Both the position numbers and the translations under genes were made by a program. From Trinickia fusca (GTDB lineage Bacteria > Pseudomonadota > Gammaproteobacteria > Burkholderiales > Burkholderiaceae): a DNA stretch of 64,000 bases. Location of the stretch: positions 310,001 through 374,000 of the forward strand of contig NZ_RBZV01000003.1 in the NCBI RefSeq assembly GCF_003628145.1. Direction: 5' to 3'. This document shows, piece after piece, positions 8,337 to 16,637 of the stretch (position 1 is its first letter; the number at the start of each line of letters is the position of its first letter). Under the pieces are notes generated by a model. The model saw only the letters and a list, made by a program, of their open reading frames with translations. It searched no databases and was not told the DNA's origin.

Positions 8337-10094
8337 TTAAACTTCGGCGACGCGCTTGAGCGCCGCTTGCAGCTCGCCGGGCTCGAACGCGGCGAGCACA
8401 TCGGCCACCGGCTTCTCTAACGCGCGCAGGTCGGCGCGCAAAATCTCCTGCTTCACCTCGAGCAGCTGACTCGGGTGCATCGAGAACTCGGTGAGCCCCA
8501 TGCCGAGCAACAACCGCGTGAGCTGCGGATCGCCGGCCATCTCGCCGCAAATCGACACCGGCACACCCACCCGCTTCGCCTCGCGCAACGTGAAGGCGAT
8601 CAGATGCAGCACGGCCGGATGCAGCGGGTCGTACAGATGGGCGACCGAGTTGTCGGCGCGATCGATGGCCAGCGTGTACTGGATCAGGTCGTTGGTGCCG
8701 ATCGAGAGGAAGTCGAGCCGCTTGAGGAACAGCGGCAACGCAATGGCCGCCGCCGGAATCTCGATCATCGCGCCGATGCGAACACCCGGATCGTACGTCA
8801 GGCCCGCTTCGTCGAGCTGACGCTTGGCCTCGTGGATCAGGTCGAGCGTCTGGTCGATCTCCTGCGCGTGCGCCAGCATCGGCACGAGAATGCGCACCTG
8901 CCCATAGGCCGATGCGCGCAGGATCGCGCGCAGCTGCGTCAGGAACATCTGCGGTTCGGACAAGCTCCAGCGAATCGCGCGCAGGCCGAGCGCCGGGTTC
9001 GGCGCAGTTTCGTAGCCGTCGCCGCTCATCGCATCGAGCGGCTTGTCGGCCCCGACGTCGATCGTGCGGATCGTCACGGGCAAACCACCCATCAGCTCGA
9101 CCGCCTGCCGATACGCGGCGAACTGCTCTTCCTCTTCGGGCAGCCCGCCCTTCTGATTCATGAACAGGAACTCGGTGCGGAACAGCCCCACGCCGACCGC
9201 GCCGGCGTCGACCGCCGCACGTGCATCTTCGGGGAGCTCGATGTTCGCGCACAGCGCGATCTTGTGGCCGCACAGCGTTTGCGTCGGCGAGAACTTCAAG
9301 CGCTGCAGCTTCTTCTGCTCGAGCAGCTTTTCGCTTTGCCGATACGTGTATTCCTCGAGGACGATCGGTGCCGGATCGACGATCACGATGCCGTGGTCGC
9401 CATCGACGATGATCAAGTCGTCCTGGCGAATCAGCGCGCTCGCGTGCTGCACGCCGACCGCGGCCGGAATGCCGAGGCTGCGCGCGACGATCGCCGTATG
9501 CGACGTGCGCCCGCCGAGGTCGGTGACGAACCCTTGGAACGTTTGCGTCTTGAACTGCAGCATGTCGGCAGGCGAGATGTCGTGCGCGACGACGATCATC
9601 TCTTCGCTCGCCTGCCCGGTTGCGGCATCGCCGACGAGTGAGGCCGCACACGGCGCGCCGGCCAGCGCCTTCAGAATCCGCTCGACGACCTGCTGGATAT
9701 CGGCCTTGCGCTCGCGCAGGTATTCGTCCTCGATGTCGTCGAAGTGACGCGACAGCCGCTCGAGCTGCTCGGTCAGCGCCCACTCGACGTTGTAGCGGCG
9801 CGTGCGCACGAGATCCATCGTCTCCTGAACGAGCATCGCGTCGTTCAGGATCATCGTGTGGACATGGATGAAGGCACCGACCTCGCTTGGCGCGTCGGCG
9901 GCCAGATCTTCGTTGAGGCGTTCGAGCTCCGTCTGCACCGCTTTCAGGGCAGCACGGAACCGCTCCAGCTCGCCTTCGATCTGATGCGGCTCGACGAGGT
10001 AGTGGTCAACATCGAGTGCGGCGGGCGCGATCAGATAGGCACGCCCGATGGCGATGCCGCGTGACACTGGAATTCCATGCAGCGAGAACGACAC
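8337..10094 (-). CDS. ptsI: Phosphoenolpyruvate-protein phosphotransferase (PTS enzyme I)
   Basis: Enzyme I takes phosphate from PEP and passes it to HPr. The 585-residue protein starts at a GTG at 10094, chosen because a GAGGAGG box sits 5 bp before it and the product then begins with the family-typical SFSLHGIPVSRGIAIG. The phosphorylated histidine lies in LGGRTSHTAIVARSLGIPA (His199), and the C-terminal PEP-binding barrel includes GTNDLIQYTLAIDRA. It is the last gene of the EIIA-ptsH-ptsI cluster. The 240-bp gap to ptsH holds a terminator-like hairpin and a TATAAT box, so ptsI may also be transcribed on its own. Confidence 0.97.
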   Translation of the reverse strand: MSFSLHGIPVSRGIAIGRAYLIAPAALDVDHYLVEPHQIEGELERFRAALKAVQTELERLNEDLAADAPSEVGAFIHVHTMILNDAMLVQETMDLVRTRRYNVEWALTEQLERLSRHFDDIEDEYLRERKADIQQVVERILKALAGAPCAASLVGDAATGQASEEMIVVAHDISPADMLQFKTQTFQGFVTDLGGRTSHTAIVARSLGIPAAVGVQHASALIRQDDLIIVDGDHGIVIVDPAPIVLEEYTYRQSEKLLEQKKLQRLKFSPTQTLCGHKIALCANIELPEDARAAVDAGAVGVGLFRTEFLFMNQKGGLPEEEEQFAAYRQAVELMGGLPVTIRTIDVGADKPLDAMSGDGYETAPNPALGLRAIRWSLSEPQMFLTQLRAILRASAYGQVRILVPMLAHAQEIDQTLDLIHEAKRQLDEAGLTYDPGVRIGAMIEIPAAAIALPLFLKRLDFLSIGTNDLIQYTLAIDRADNSVAHLYDPLHPAVLHLIAFTLREAKRVGVPVSICGEMAGDPQLTRLLLGMGLTEFSMHPSQLLEVKQEILRADLRALEKPVADVLAAFEPGELQAALKRVAEV

Positions 10095-10162
10095 GCGCAC
10101 CTCCTCGAATGTGTGATGCCGCGGGCAATACCGCTGCAATGGGCGTGTGACCCTAGGCGACG

Positions 10163-10168
10163 ATTATA
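10163..10168 (-). promoter_or_regulatory. Candidate -10 box of ptsI
   Basis: A perfect TATAAT on the minus strand about 70 bp upstream of the ptsI GTG, downstream of the ptsH terminator-like hairpin. No convincing -35 hexamer is visible 16-18 bp before it, so this is a suggestion only. Confidence 0.4.
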
Positions 10169-10262
10169 AATTCCGTCTGTGGCAGCTGGCTGCGTGCGGC
10201 GCAACAAACGCATGCTGCGCGGCGGCATCAAACCCGCTGGCCCCCGGCTCAGCGACACCCGG

Positions 10263-10290
10263 AAAGAAAAGCCGCGGCATGCCGCGGCTT
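10263..10290 (-). terminator. Rho-independent terminator after ptsH
   Basis: A perfect 22-bp GC-rich palindrome (10269-10290, arms AAGCCGCGGCA and TGCCGCGGCTT) is followed on the minus strand by TTTTCTTT. It lies 45 bp after the ptsH stop and before ptsI, so it may set different HPr and enzyme I levels. Confidence 0.7.
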
Positions 10291-10334
10291 CGATTTCCAA
10301 GCCGGCGCATGAGCGCCGATGCCGGTCGGCCGGG

Positions 10335-10604
10335 TTACTGCCCTTCGCCGAACTTGTCGGCGATCAGCTGCAGCAGTGCCTGCATCGCTTCCTGCTCGTC
10401 GGGCCCCTCGGTCTCGATCATGACCGTGCTGCCGATGCCCGCCGCCAGCATCATCACGCCCATGATGCTCTTCGCGTTGATGCGCCGGCTATTGCGGGTC
10501 ATCCAGATTTCCGACTGGTAGTTGCCCGCGAGCTGCGTGAGCTTGGCCGACGCACGTGCGTGCAGCCCCAGTTTGTTCACGATGGTCGTTTCTTGTTGAA
10601 GCAT
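10335..10604 (-). CDS. ptsH: Phosphocarrier protein HPr
   Basis: HPr of 89 residues carrying phosphate from enzyme I to EIIA. The active-site histidine is His15 in KLGLHARASAKL, and the regulatory-serine region NAKSIMGVMMLAAG contains Ser46, the position used by HPr kinase in organisms that have it. The family size is normal. It lies 45 bp downstream of the EIIA gene. With no sugar-specific membrane component nearby, the relay looks regulatory rather than a sugar uptake system. Confidence 0.97.
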   Translation of the reverse strand: MLQQETTIVNKLGLHARASAKLTQLAGNYQSEIWMTRNSRRINAKSIMGVMMLAAGIGSTVMIETEGPDEQEAMQALLQLIADKFGEGQ

Positions 10605-10649
10605 CTGATGTTCCGATCGGCCAGGAAAAAGAGAGACGGAAGAAGGGTA

Positions 10650-11147
10650 TTACGGCTTTGCGACGCTCGGACTTGAACTCGCGCACCCTGCGGCAGGTGA
10701 CGCGACGGCTGGCGCAGCCGCCCCCGCCGCCGTGACGGGCATGCCCGGCGGCACGCACTCGCCGGGCGCTATCGCATGGATGCCCTTGCTCGCACCGGCC
10801 AGCGCCTTGTCGACGAGCGTATCGAGCGGCGTCGCCCGATAGCAGACGGAACGCATCAGCATCGGCAGATTGACGCCCGCGAGGACGCGCACGTCTGGTA
10901 TCGCCGCGAGCCGGCTCGCAATGTTCGCCGGCGTTGCGCCGTACATGTCCGTCAGCACGAGCGCGCCGTTCTCTTCGCGCAAGCGGTCGATTTCCGTATG
11001 GGCCAGCGCGACCACCTGGACGGGATCGCTGTCGGGCAACACGTCGATGGCGCCGATGCGTGCCGGGAGTGCGCCATAGACATGCGCGACGCACTCCCGA
11101 AGCGCGGTGGCCAGTGGCGCATGCGCGATGATCAAAATGCCTGCCAT
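10650..11147 (-). CDS. PTS mannose/fructose-type EIIA protein
   Basis: EIIA of the mannose superfamily, 165 residues. The phosphorylated histidine is His9 in IIAHAPLATAL, and LTDMYGATPANIA is the conserved second segment. EIIA-Man domains are normally about 130 residues, so the last 30 or so, rich in Ala, Ser and Pro, are an extra tail of unknown role. No EIIB, EIIC or EIID gene is present here. In betaproteobacteria such incomplete clusters are thought to serve regulatory phosphorelays, often linked to HPr kinase; that link is inference here. An extended -10 box lies upstream at 11371. Confidence 0.9.
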   Translation of the reverse strand: MAGILIIAHAPLATALRECVAHVYGALPARIGAIDVLPDSDPVQVVALAHTEIDRLREENGALVLTDMYGATPANIASRLAAIPDVRVLAGVNLPMLMRSVCYRATPLDTLVDKALAGASKGIHAIAPGECVPPGMPVTAAGAAAPAVASPAAGCASSSPSVAKP

Positions 11148-11465
11148 GTCAGCCTTGCAACGATAAGCGGCTCGAGGACCGGTTCACCGGGCGGCCGCTG
11201 TGCGTCCGGCTCACGGCAAGCCCCTCATAGCCTGTGGGCATGCCGCATCGACGTGGGGCGCGGTCGATGCGGCCGGGGCCGTGTACTGGCCCCACCTGGC
11301 TCGGGTGAACGCCGCTGTGCCGATGAGCACTGCCGCCGCGCGCCGCCGAAGCCTTTTTTGTGAGATCGGAATTGTAGCAGGCCATTTTCGCGCGTTTTTC
11401 ACGCCCGTGTTGCGAGCGGCCAGCCGGCGCGGCGCGCGACTGCCGCCGTCCGGCTCGCACTGAGC
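11148..11465 (-). other. 318-bp gap between gshB and the EIIA gene, with hairpin and promoter
   Basis: No coding sequence is supported. It holds an 11-bp perfect inverted repeat (11242-11252 and 11263-11273, arms GCCGCATCGAC and GTCGATGCGGC, 10-nt loop) with no T-tract, and an extended -10 box further upstream. The hairpin would lie in the leader of the EIIA-ptsH transcript. Confidence 0.6.
11371..11379 (-). promoter_or_regulatory. Extended -10 promoter element for EIIA-ptsH
   Basis: The minus strand reads TGCTACAAT, an extended -10 (TGN plus TACAAT), about 225 bp upstream of the EIIA start. No good -35 is seen, which is tolerated by extended -10 promoters. Confidence 0.45.
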
Positions 11466-12419
11466 TCAGCTCGCCGCGCGCTCGAGCGCGTCGACGAACA
11501 TGGCCGCGACGTCGAAGCCGGTCTGATCCATGATTTCGCGAAAGCACGTGGGGCTCGTCACGTTCACTTCGGTGAGCCAGTCGCCGATCACGTCGAGGCC
11601 GACCAGCAGCAACCCGCGCGAGGCCAGCACAGGCGCGAGTGTTTCGGCGATCTCGCGATCGCGCGCGCTGAGCGGCTGCGCAACGCCAACGCCGCCGGCC
11701 GCCAGATTGCCGCGCACTTCGCCGCCTTGGGGAATGCGCGCGAGCGCATACGGCACGGGCACGCCGCCAATCAGCAGGATGCGCTTGTCGCCAGCCGATA
11801 TCTCGGGGATGAACTTCTGCGCCATGACCGAGCGCGCGCCGTCGTGGCTCAGCATCTCGATGATCGAGCCCAGGTTCATGCCGTCGCGCGTCACGCGGAA
11901 CACGCCCATGCCCCCCATACCGTCGAGCGGCTTGAGGATCACGTCGCCATGCTCGGCGTGGAATGCGCGCAGCCGGGCGGAGTCGCGCGTCACGAGGGTC
12001 GGCGCGACGAACTGCGCAAACTCGCCGATCGCGAGCTTCTCCGAATGGTCGCGAATCGTCTGCGGCTTGTTGAACACGCGTGCGCCGGCACGTTGCGCGA
12101 GCTCGAGCAGCCAGGTCGACGTGACGTACTCCATGTCGAACGGCGGATCCTTGCGCATCAGCACCGCGCCGAACGAGGTCAGCGAACGATGCTCGCGCGG
12201 ACCGCTTTCGTGCCACGGATGACGATGGAGATCGGCCTCGTCGCCGATGATGGTCACACGCCGCACGGTCGCATCGACGTCGCCCGCCCAGGCAAGATCC
12301 TTGGGCTCGCAGACGTACAGCGTGTGCCCGCGCCGCGCCGCCTCGGCCATCATGGCGTAGGTGGAATCCTTGTAGATCTTGAAGTGCGAGAGCGGGTCGG
12401 CGATGAAAAGAATGTCCAT
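11466..12419 (-). CDS. gshB: Glutathione synthetase
   Basis: ATP-grasp ligase of 317 residues joining gamma-glutamylcysteine and glycine. The N-terminus [20 protein letters not shown] is typical of proteobacterial Gsh[17 protein letters not shown] and the C-terminal [12 protein letters not shown]-like segment (here [18 protein letters not shown]) form the nucleotide and glycine sites. It starts 51 bp after gshA, and the pair supplies the glutathione used by the glutaredoxin at 4.1 kb. Confidence 0.97.
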   Translation of the reverse strand: MDILFIADPLSHFKIYKDSTYAMMAEAARRGHTLYVCEPKDLAWAGDVDATVRRVTIIGDEADLHRHPWHESGPREHRSLTSFGAVLMRKDPPFDMEYVTSTWLLELAQRAGARVFNKPQTIRDHSEKLAIGEFAQFVAPTLVTRDSARLRAFHAEHGDVILKPLDGMGGMGVFRVTRDGMNLGSIIEMLSHDGARSVMAQKFIPEISAGDKRILLIGGVPVPYALARIPQGGEVRGNLAAGGVGVAQPLSARDREIAETLAPVLASRGLLLVGLDVIGDWLTEVNVTSPTCFREIMDQTGFDVAAMFVDALERAAS

Positions 12420-12470
12420 GAAGTCTCTGCTGCCCCGAAGCGGGCCGTTTCGTTCATCAAAGGGCGGGTG

Positions 12471-13760
12471 TCAGACCTGGATCGCTTCCGGATCGGTCTT
12501 TTCGAGCTCGACCGATGCCGCGAGCAAGCCGAGCCGCGCGACGACACCATACATGTAGAAGCGGTTCGGCGGCGCCGCGCCGGGCTTCGCGTGCGCGTCG
12601 GGCAGCGCCGTATGCTCGAAGCCGAGCGGCACGAAGTGCATGCCGGGCGCATTGAGGTTCTGGTCTCGCTCGCGGCTGCCGTGCACGCGATAAAAACCGC
12701 CGACGACATAGCGATCGATCATGTAGACGACGGGCTCGGCCACTTCCTCACCGATGCGCTCGAACGTGTAGACGCCTTCCTGCACGATGACGTCGTGCAC
12801 CTGCAAGCCGCCCTTGGTCGTCGCCATCAGCGCGCGCTCGCCCTTGGTCAGATTGGCCACTTCGGTCGCGTCGTGGACGGTCATCACGCCGCGGCCATCC
12901 GTGCCCGCATCCGACTTGATGACGACATAGGGTTTCTCGCTGATGCCGTACTCGCGATACTTGCGCGCGATCTTCTTGAGGACGGCATCGATCGCATCGG
13001 CCAGCGCCTCTTCGCCGGTGCGTGCCTCGAAGTCGACGCCCTCGACGTGCGCGAAATACGGATTGACCATCCACGGGTCGATCTCGACCATCTTCGCGAA
13101 CTTCTTGGCGATGTCGTCATAGCAGGCAAAGTGCGTCGACTTGCGGCGCACCGCCCAGCCCGCGTGCAGCGGCGGCAGCAGATATTGTTCGTGCAGATTC
13201 TCGAGCACGGGCGGGATGCCGGCCGACAGATCGTTGTTCAGCAGGATCGAGCACGGGTCGAAATTCTTCAGACCGAGCCGGCGCGGCGTGCGCTCGAGCG
13301 GCTCGAGCACGATCTTCTGGCCGTCCGCGAGGGCGATCGTGACGGGGCCCGCGATGTTTTCGTCGAGCGTGCCGAAGCGCACGTTCAGGCCCGCCTGGCG
13401 CATGATCGTCGACAGGCGCGCGACGTTCTCGAGATAGAACGCATTGCGCGTATGCCGCTCGGGGATCACGAGCAGATTCTTGGCGTCGGGGCAGATCTTT
13501 TCGATCGCCGCCATGGCGGCCTGCACGGCAAGCGGCAGCACTTCGTTGGGCAGGATGTTGAACGCCCCGGGAAACAGATTCGTGTCGACGGGCGCGAGCT
13601 TGAAGCCCGCATTGCGCAAGTCGACCGAACAGTAGAACGGCGGCGTGTGCTCCTGCCATTCGAGCCGGAACCAGCGTTCGATCGCGGGCGTGGCATCGAG
13701 GATCTTCCGCTCGAGGTCGAGCAGCGGACCATTTAATGCCGTAACTAGGTGCGGAACCAT
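12471..13760 (-). CDS. gshA: Glutamate-cysteine ligase (proteobacterial GshA family)
   Basis: First enzyme of glutathione synthesis, 429 residues. It belongs to the glutamate-cysteine ligase family found mainly in betaproteobacteria and relatives, not the E. coli GshA family. The assignment rests on the whole-protein pattern, for example the N-terminal VPHLVTALNGPLLDLERKIL, KSDAGTDGRGVMTVHD (ATP-grasp-like loop) and the invariant position next to gshB. The start at 13760 has only a weak ribosome-binding site. Upstream is a TACAAT box with a TCGGCA element 16 bp before it. Confidence 0.95.
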   Translation of the reverse strand: MVPHLVTALNGPLLDLERKILDATPAIERWFRLEWQEHTPPFYCSVDLRNAGFKLAPVDTNLFPGAFNILPNEVLPLAVQAAMAAIEKICPDAKNLLVIPERHTRNAFYLENVARLSTIMRQAGLNVRFGTLDENIAGPVTIALADGQKIVLEPLERTPRRLGLKNFDPCSILLNNDLSAGIPPVLENLHEQYLLPPLHAGWAVRRKSTHFACYDDIAKKFAKMVEIDPWMVNPYFAHVEGVDFEARTGEEALADAIDAVLKKIARKYREYGISEKPYVVIKSDAGTDGRGVMTVHDATEVANLTKGERALMATTKGGLQVHDVIVQEGVYTFERIGEEVAEPVVYMIDRYVVGGFYRVHGSRERDQNLNAPGMHFVPLGFEHTALPDAHAKPGAAPPNRFYMYGVVARLGLLAASVELEKTDPEAIQV

Positions 13761-13790
13761 TGATCACTCGCGAGAACAGGAGAGAAAAAG

Positions 13791-13818
13791 ATTGTAGAGC
13801 AATTAATTGCTTTGCCGA
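13791..13818 (-). promoter_or_regulatory. Candidate gshA promoter overlapping a palindrome
   Basis: On the minus strand TCGGCA (13813-13818) and TACAAT (13791-13796) are 16 bp apart, about 30-55 bp upstream of the gshA ATG. The spacer contains the perfect 14-bp palindrome with arms AGCAATT and AATTGCT, a possible operator. Confidence 0.5.
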
Positions 13819-13941
13819 TTTGGGGATGGTTTTGCCATTCGCAAGAAGGCCCCGCATCGACTTTCTCTATTGACCCGATTGATGGCAGGGTCGAACGGCA
13901 TATAGGTGAGGTGAGACCGCGCGCAGGGTCTCCCCCAAAAG

Positions 13942-13966
13942 AAAAAACCCGCCACTAGGTGGCGGG
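13942..13966 (-). terminator. Rho-independent terminator of glnK-amtB
   Basis: An 8-bp stem (CCCGCCAC and GTGGCGGG) with a 3-nt loop is followed on the minus strand by six T residues. It lies about 55 bp after the amtB stop codon. Confidence 0.9.
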
Positions 13967-14021
13967 CCAAAGTCCCTGCACTCGATAAAGAGGTCGCGAA
14001 GCGGCGCCAGGCCGCCTCGCC

Positions 14022-15473
14022 TCATTCCACGTGCTCGCCGTGCAGCACGACGTCCAGACCTTCGCGTTCGGCTTCTTCGGGCACGCGCAGGCCCATCACG
14101 AGATCGATTGCCTTGAGCAGCACGAAGCTGATCACGCCGCTGTAGACGAGCGTCGTCAGGACGCCCTTCGCTTGCAGGATCAGGCTGCCGTCGGCGCCAC
14201 CGATGTCCTTGACCGCGAAGATACCGGTCAGCAGCGCGCCCACGATGCCGCCCACGCCGTGCACGCCGAAGCAGTCGAGCGAGTCGTCGTAGCCGAGCTT
14301 GGTCTTGAGCCAGGTCGCCGACCAGAAGCAGACGACGCCGGCAATGAAGCCGATCGCGAGCGATCCGCCCACACCGACGAAGCCCGAAGCCGGCGTAATC
14401 GCCACCAGGCCAGCCACGGCTCCCGACGCGATGCCGAGCGCCGAAGGCTTGCCCTTCGTCAGCCATTCCACGAACATCCAGCCGAGCGCGGCGCAGGCGG
14501 TTGCCACTTGCGTCGTCAGCATCGCGAAGCCGGCACGGCCGTCCGCGGCCACCGCCGACCCTGCATTGAAGCCGAACCAGCCCACCCACAGCATCGCCGC
14601 GCCCATCAGCGTCAGCACGAGATTGTGCGGCGCCATCGCTTCGCGGCCATAACCGACGCGCTTGCCGAGCACGAGACAGCACACGAGACCCGCGACACCG
14701 GCGTTGATGTGCACGACCGTGCCGCCCGCGAAGTCGAGAATGCCGGCGCTGCTGAGCCAACCCGTCGGCTCCCACACCATGTGCGCGATCGGCGCGTAGA
14801 CGATGATCGACCACAGCGTCATGAAGACGAGCATCGCCGAGAACTTCATGCGGTCGGCGAATGCGCCCGTGATCAGGGCCGGCGTAATGATCGCGAACGT
14901 CATCTGATAGACGAAATAGACGGTCTCCGGGATCGTCGGCGCGAGATGGCTGACGGTCAGTGTCGTCGCCTTGTCGCCCTTGATGTAGTTCATGCCGGCC
15001 AGCAGCACGCGCGAGAAGCCGCCGATGAAGCTGTTGCCGGGCGTGAATGCGAGGCTGTAGCCGATGACGGTCCACAGCACCGTCACGACGCAGGTGATCG
15101 CGAAGCTCTGCATCACGGTGGCCAGCACGTTCTTCTTGCGCACCATGCCGCCGTAGAACAGCGCGAGGCCCGGGATCGTCATGAACAGCACGAGCGCCGT
15201 CGAGGTCAGCATCCAGGCTGTGTCGCCGGCATTGATCTTCGATGAGTCGACCGAATACGGGGCGGTCGGCGCGGCGGGCGCAGCGGCGGCGGAAGCAGCT
15301 GCCGCGGCAGAAGCTTCGGGCGCAGAAGCGGGCGCTGTCGCCGATGCCTGGGCCGAGGCGGCGGCGGGAGCGGAGGCCGCGGCGGGCGCGGACGCGTCGT
15401 CCGCGAGGGCGGCGCCGATACCGCCCGCCAGCAGCGAGGCGGCCATCGCCAGGGACATCAAGATTTTGCGCAT
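14022..15473 (-). CDS. amtB: Ammonium transporter AmtB
   Basis: Inner-membrane ammonium channel, 483 residues. A signal peptide (about 1-24) is followed by an exceptionally Ala/Ser/Pro-rich segment (about 25-72) before the first transmembrane helix. The eleven-helix Amt core follows, with the signature DFAGGTVVHINAGVAGLV and HGVGGIVGALLTGIFA. Amt precursors do carry cleaved signal peptides, but this low-complexity periplasmic spacer is longer than in E. coli AmtB. It lies 56 bp downstream of glnK, the usual pairing in which PII plugs the channel under nitrogen excess. Confidence 0.96.
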   Translation of the reverse strand: MRKILMSLAMAASLLAGGIGAALADDASAPAAASAPAAASAQASATAPASAPEASAAAAASAAAAPAAPTAPYSVDSSKINAGDTAWMLTSTALVLFMTIPGLALFYGGMVRKKNVLATVMQSFAITCVVTVLWTVIGYSLAFTPGNSFIGGFSRVLLAGMNYIKGDKATTLTVSHLAPTIPETVYFVYQMTFAIITPALITGAFADRMKFSAMLVFMTLWSIIVYAPIAHMVWEPTGWLSSAGILDFAGGTVVHINAGVAGLVCCLVLGKRVGYGREAMAPHNLVLTLMGAAMLWVGWFGFNAGSAVAADGRAGFAMLTTQVATACAALGWMFVEWLTKGKPSALGIASGAVAGLVAITPASGFVGVGGSLAIGFIAGVVCFWSATWLKTKLGYDDSLDCFGVHGVGGIVGALLTGIFAVKDIGGADGSLILQAKGVLTTLVYSGVISFVLLKAIDLVMGLRVPEEAEREGLDVVLHGEHVE

Positions 15474-15510
15474 GTTCGGTTTCCTCTTGTCGCTATCTAT
15501 TCGATTTACA

Positions 15511-16005
<495 letters not shown>

Positions 16006-16232
16006 TCAGTCCGTTTCAAGCGGGTCCGATGCCATGGCCGGGCCGTGCCTGCGCCTTGTCCGAACGGTCGACATGAGCCTGCCGCGCTGGCGTGGCACCT
16101 CGATCGTTGCTAGAGTGTTCGCACGCCCGGCTCATGCCGGCACGCACCAATGGCGTTCGGATGCCCGCGCCCCGTCCAGCGGGCGCACCAAGTTCGCTCA
16201 TCGGTGCGTTATAGACGCTACTCATACGAACG

Positions 16233-16253
16233 GCTGCACATTTTTTGTGCAGC
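16233..16253 (+). other. Hairpin in the ubiK leader
   Basis: A perfect 8-bp stem (GCTGCACA and TGTGCAGC) encloses a 5-T loop and ends 14 bp before the ubiK ATG, close to the ribosome-binding region. It might affect translation. Confidence 0.6.
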
Positions 16254-16267
16254 GCCAGGGAACCACC

Positions 16268-16522
16268 ATGAAGCAACCAAACGATCTCTTTCAGGACTTT
16301 CAGGCGCGCATGAGCGACCTGCTCAAGCACTCGCCCGCGAAGGATGTCGAGCGCAACGTCAAGGCGATGCTCTCTCAAGGTTTTTCGAAACTCGATCTCG
16401 TCACGCGCGAAGAGTTCGACACGCAGACGCAGGTGCTGATGCGCACGCGCACGCGCCTGGAGGAGCTCGAGCGACGCGTGGCCGAACTCGAGCAGAAGCT
16501 CGCGCAATCGCAGGAGCCGTGA
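16268..16522 (+). CDS. ubiK: Ubiquinone biosynthesis accessory factor UbiK
   Basis: Small BMFP-domain protein (YqiC/UbiK family) of 84 residues. The N-terminus DLFQDFQARMSDLLKHSPAKDVERNVKAML is typical, and the C-terminal third is a coiled coil (RTRTRLEELERRVAELEQKL). UbiK homologues help UbiJ and the other Ubi proteins in aerobic ubiquinone synthesis and can interact with membranes. The ATG at 16268 is chosen because it matches the family N-terminus. Confidence 0.92.
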   Translation: MKQPNDLFQDFQARMSDLLKHSPAKDVERNVKAMLSQGFSKLDLVTREEFDTQTQVLMRTRTRLEELERRVAELEQKLAQSQEP

Positions 16523-16637
16523 GCGCTGCCTGAGTGCCGCCTGGATAAGCCAGCTAATCCGCCACCCGGCAAGCGAGCCGTCCCTACCGAAGCAGAAATC
16601 GGCAGCGCATCGAGCGCCGCCCCGCTCAGGAGAACAC

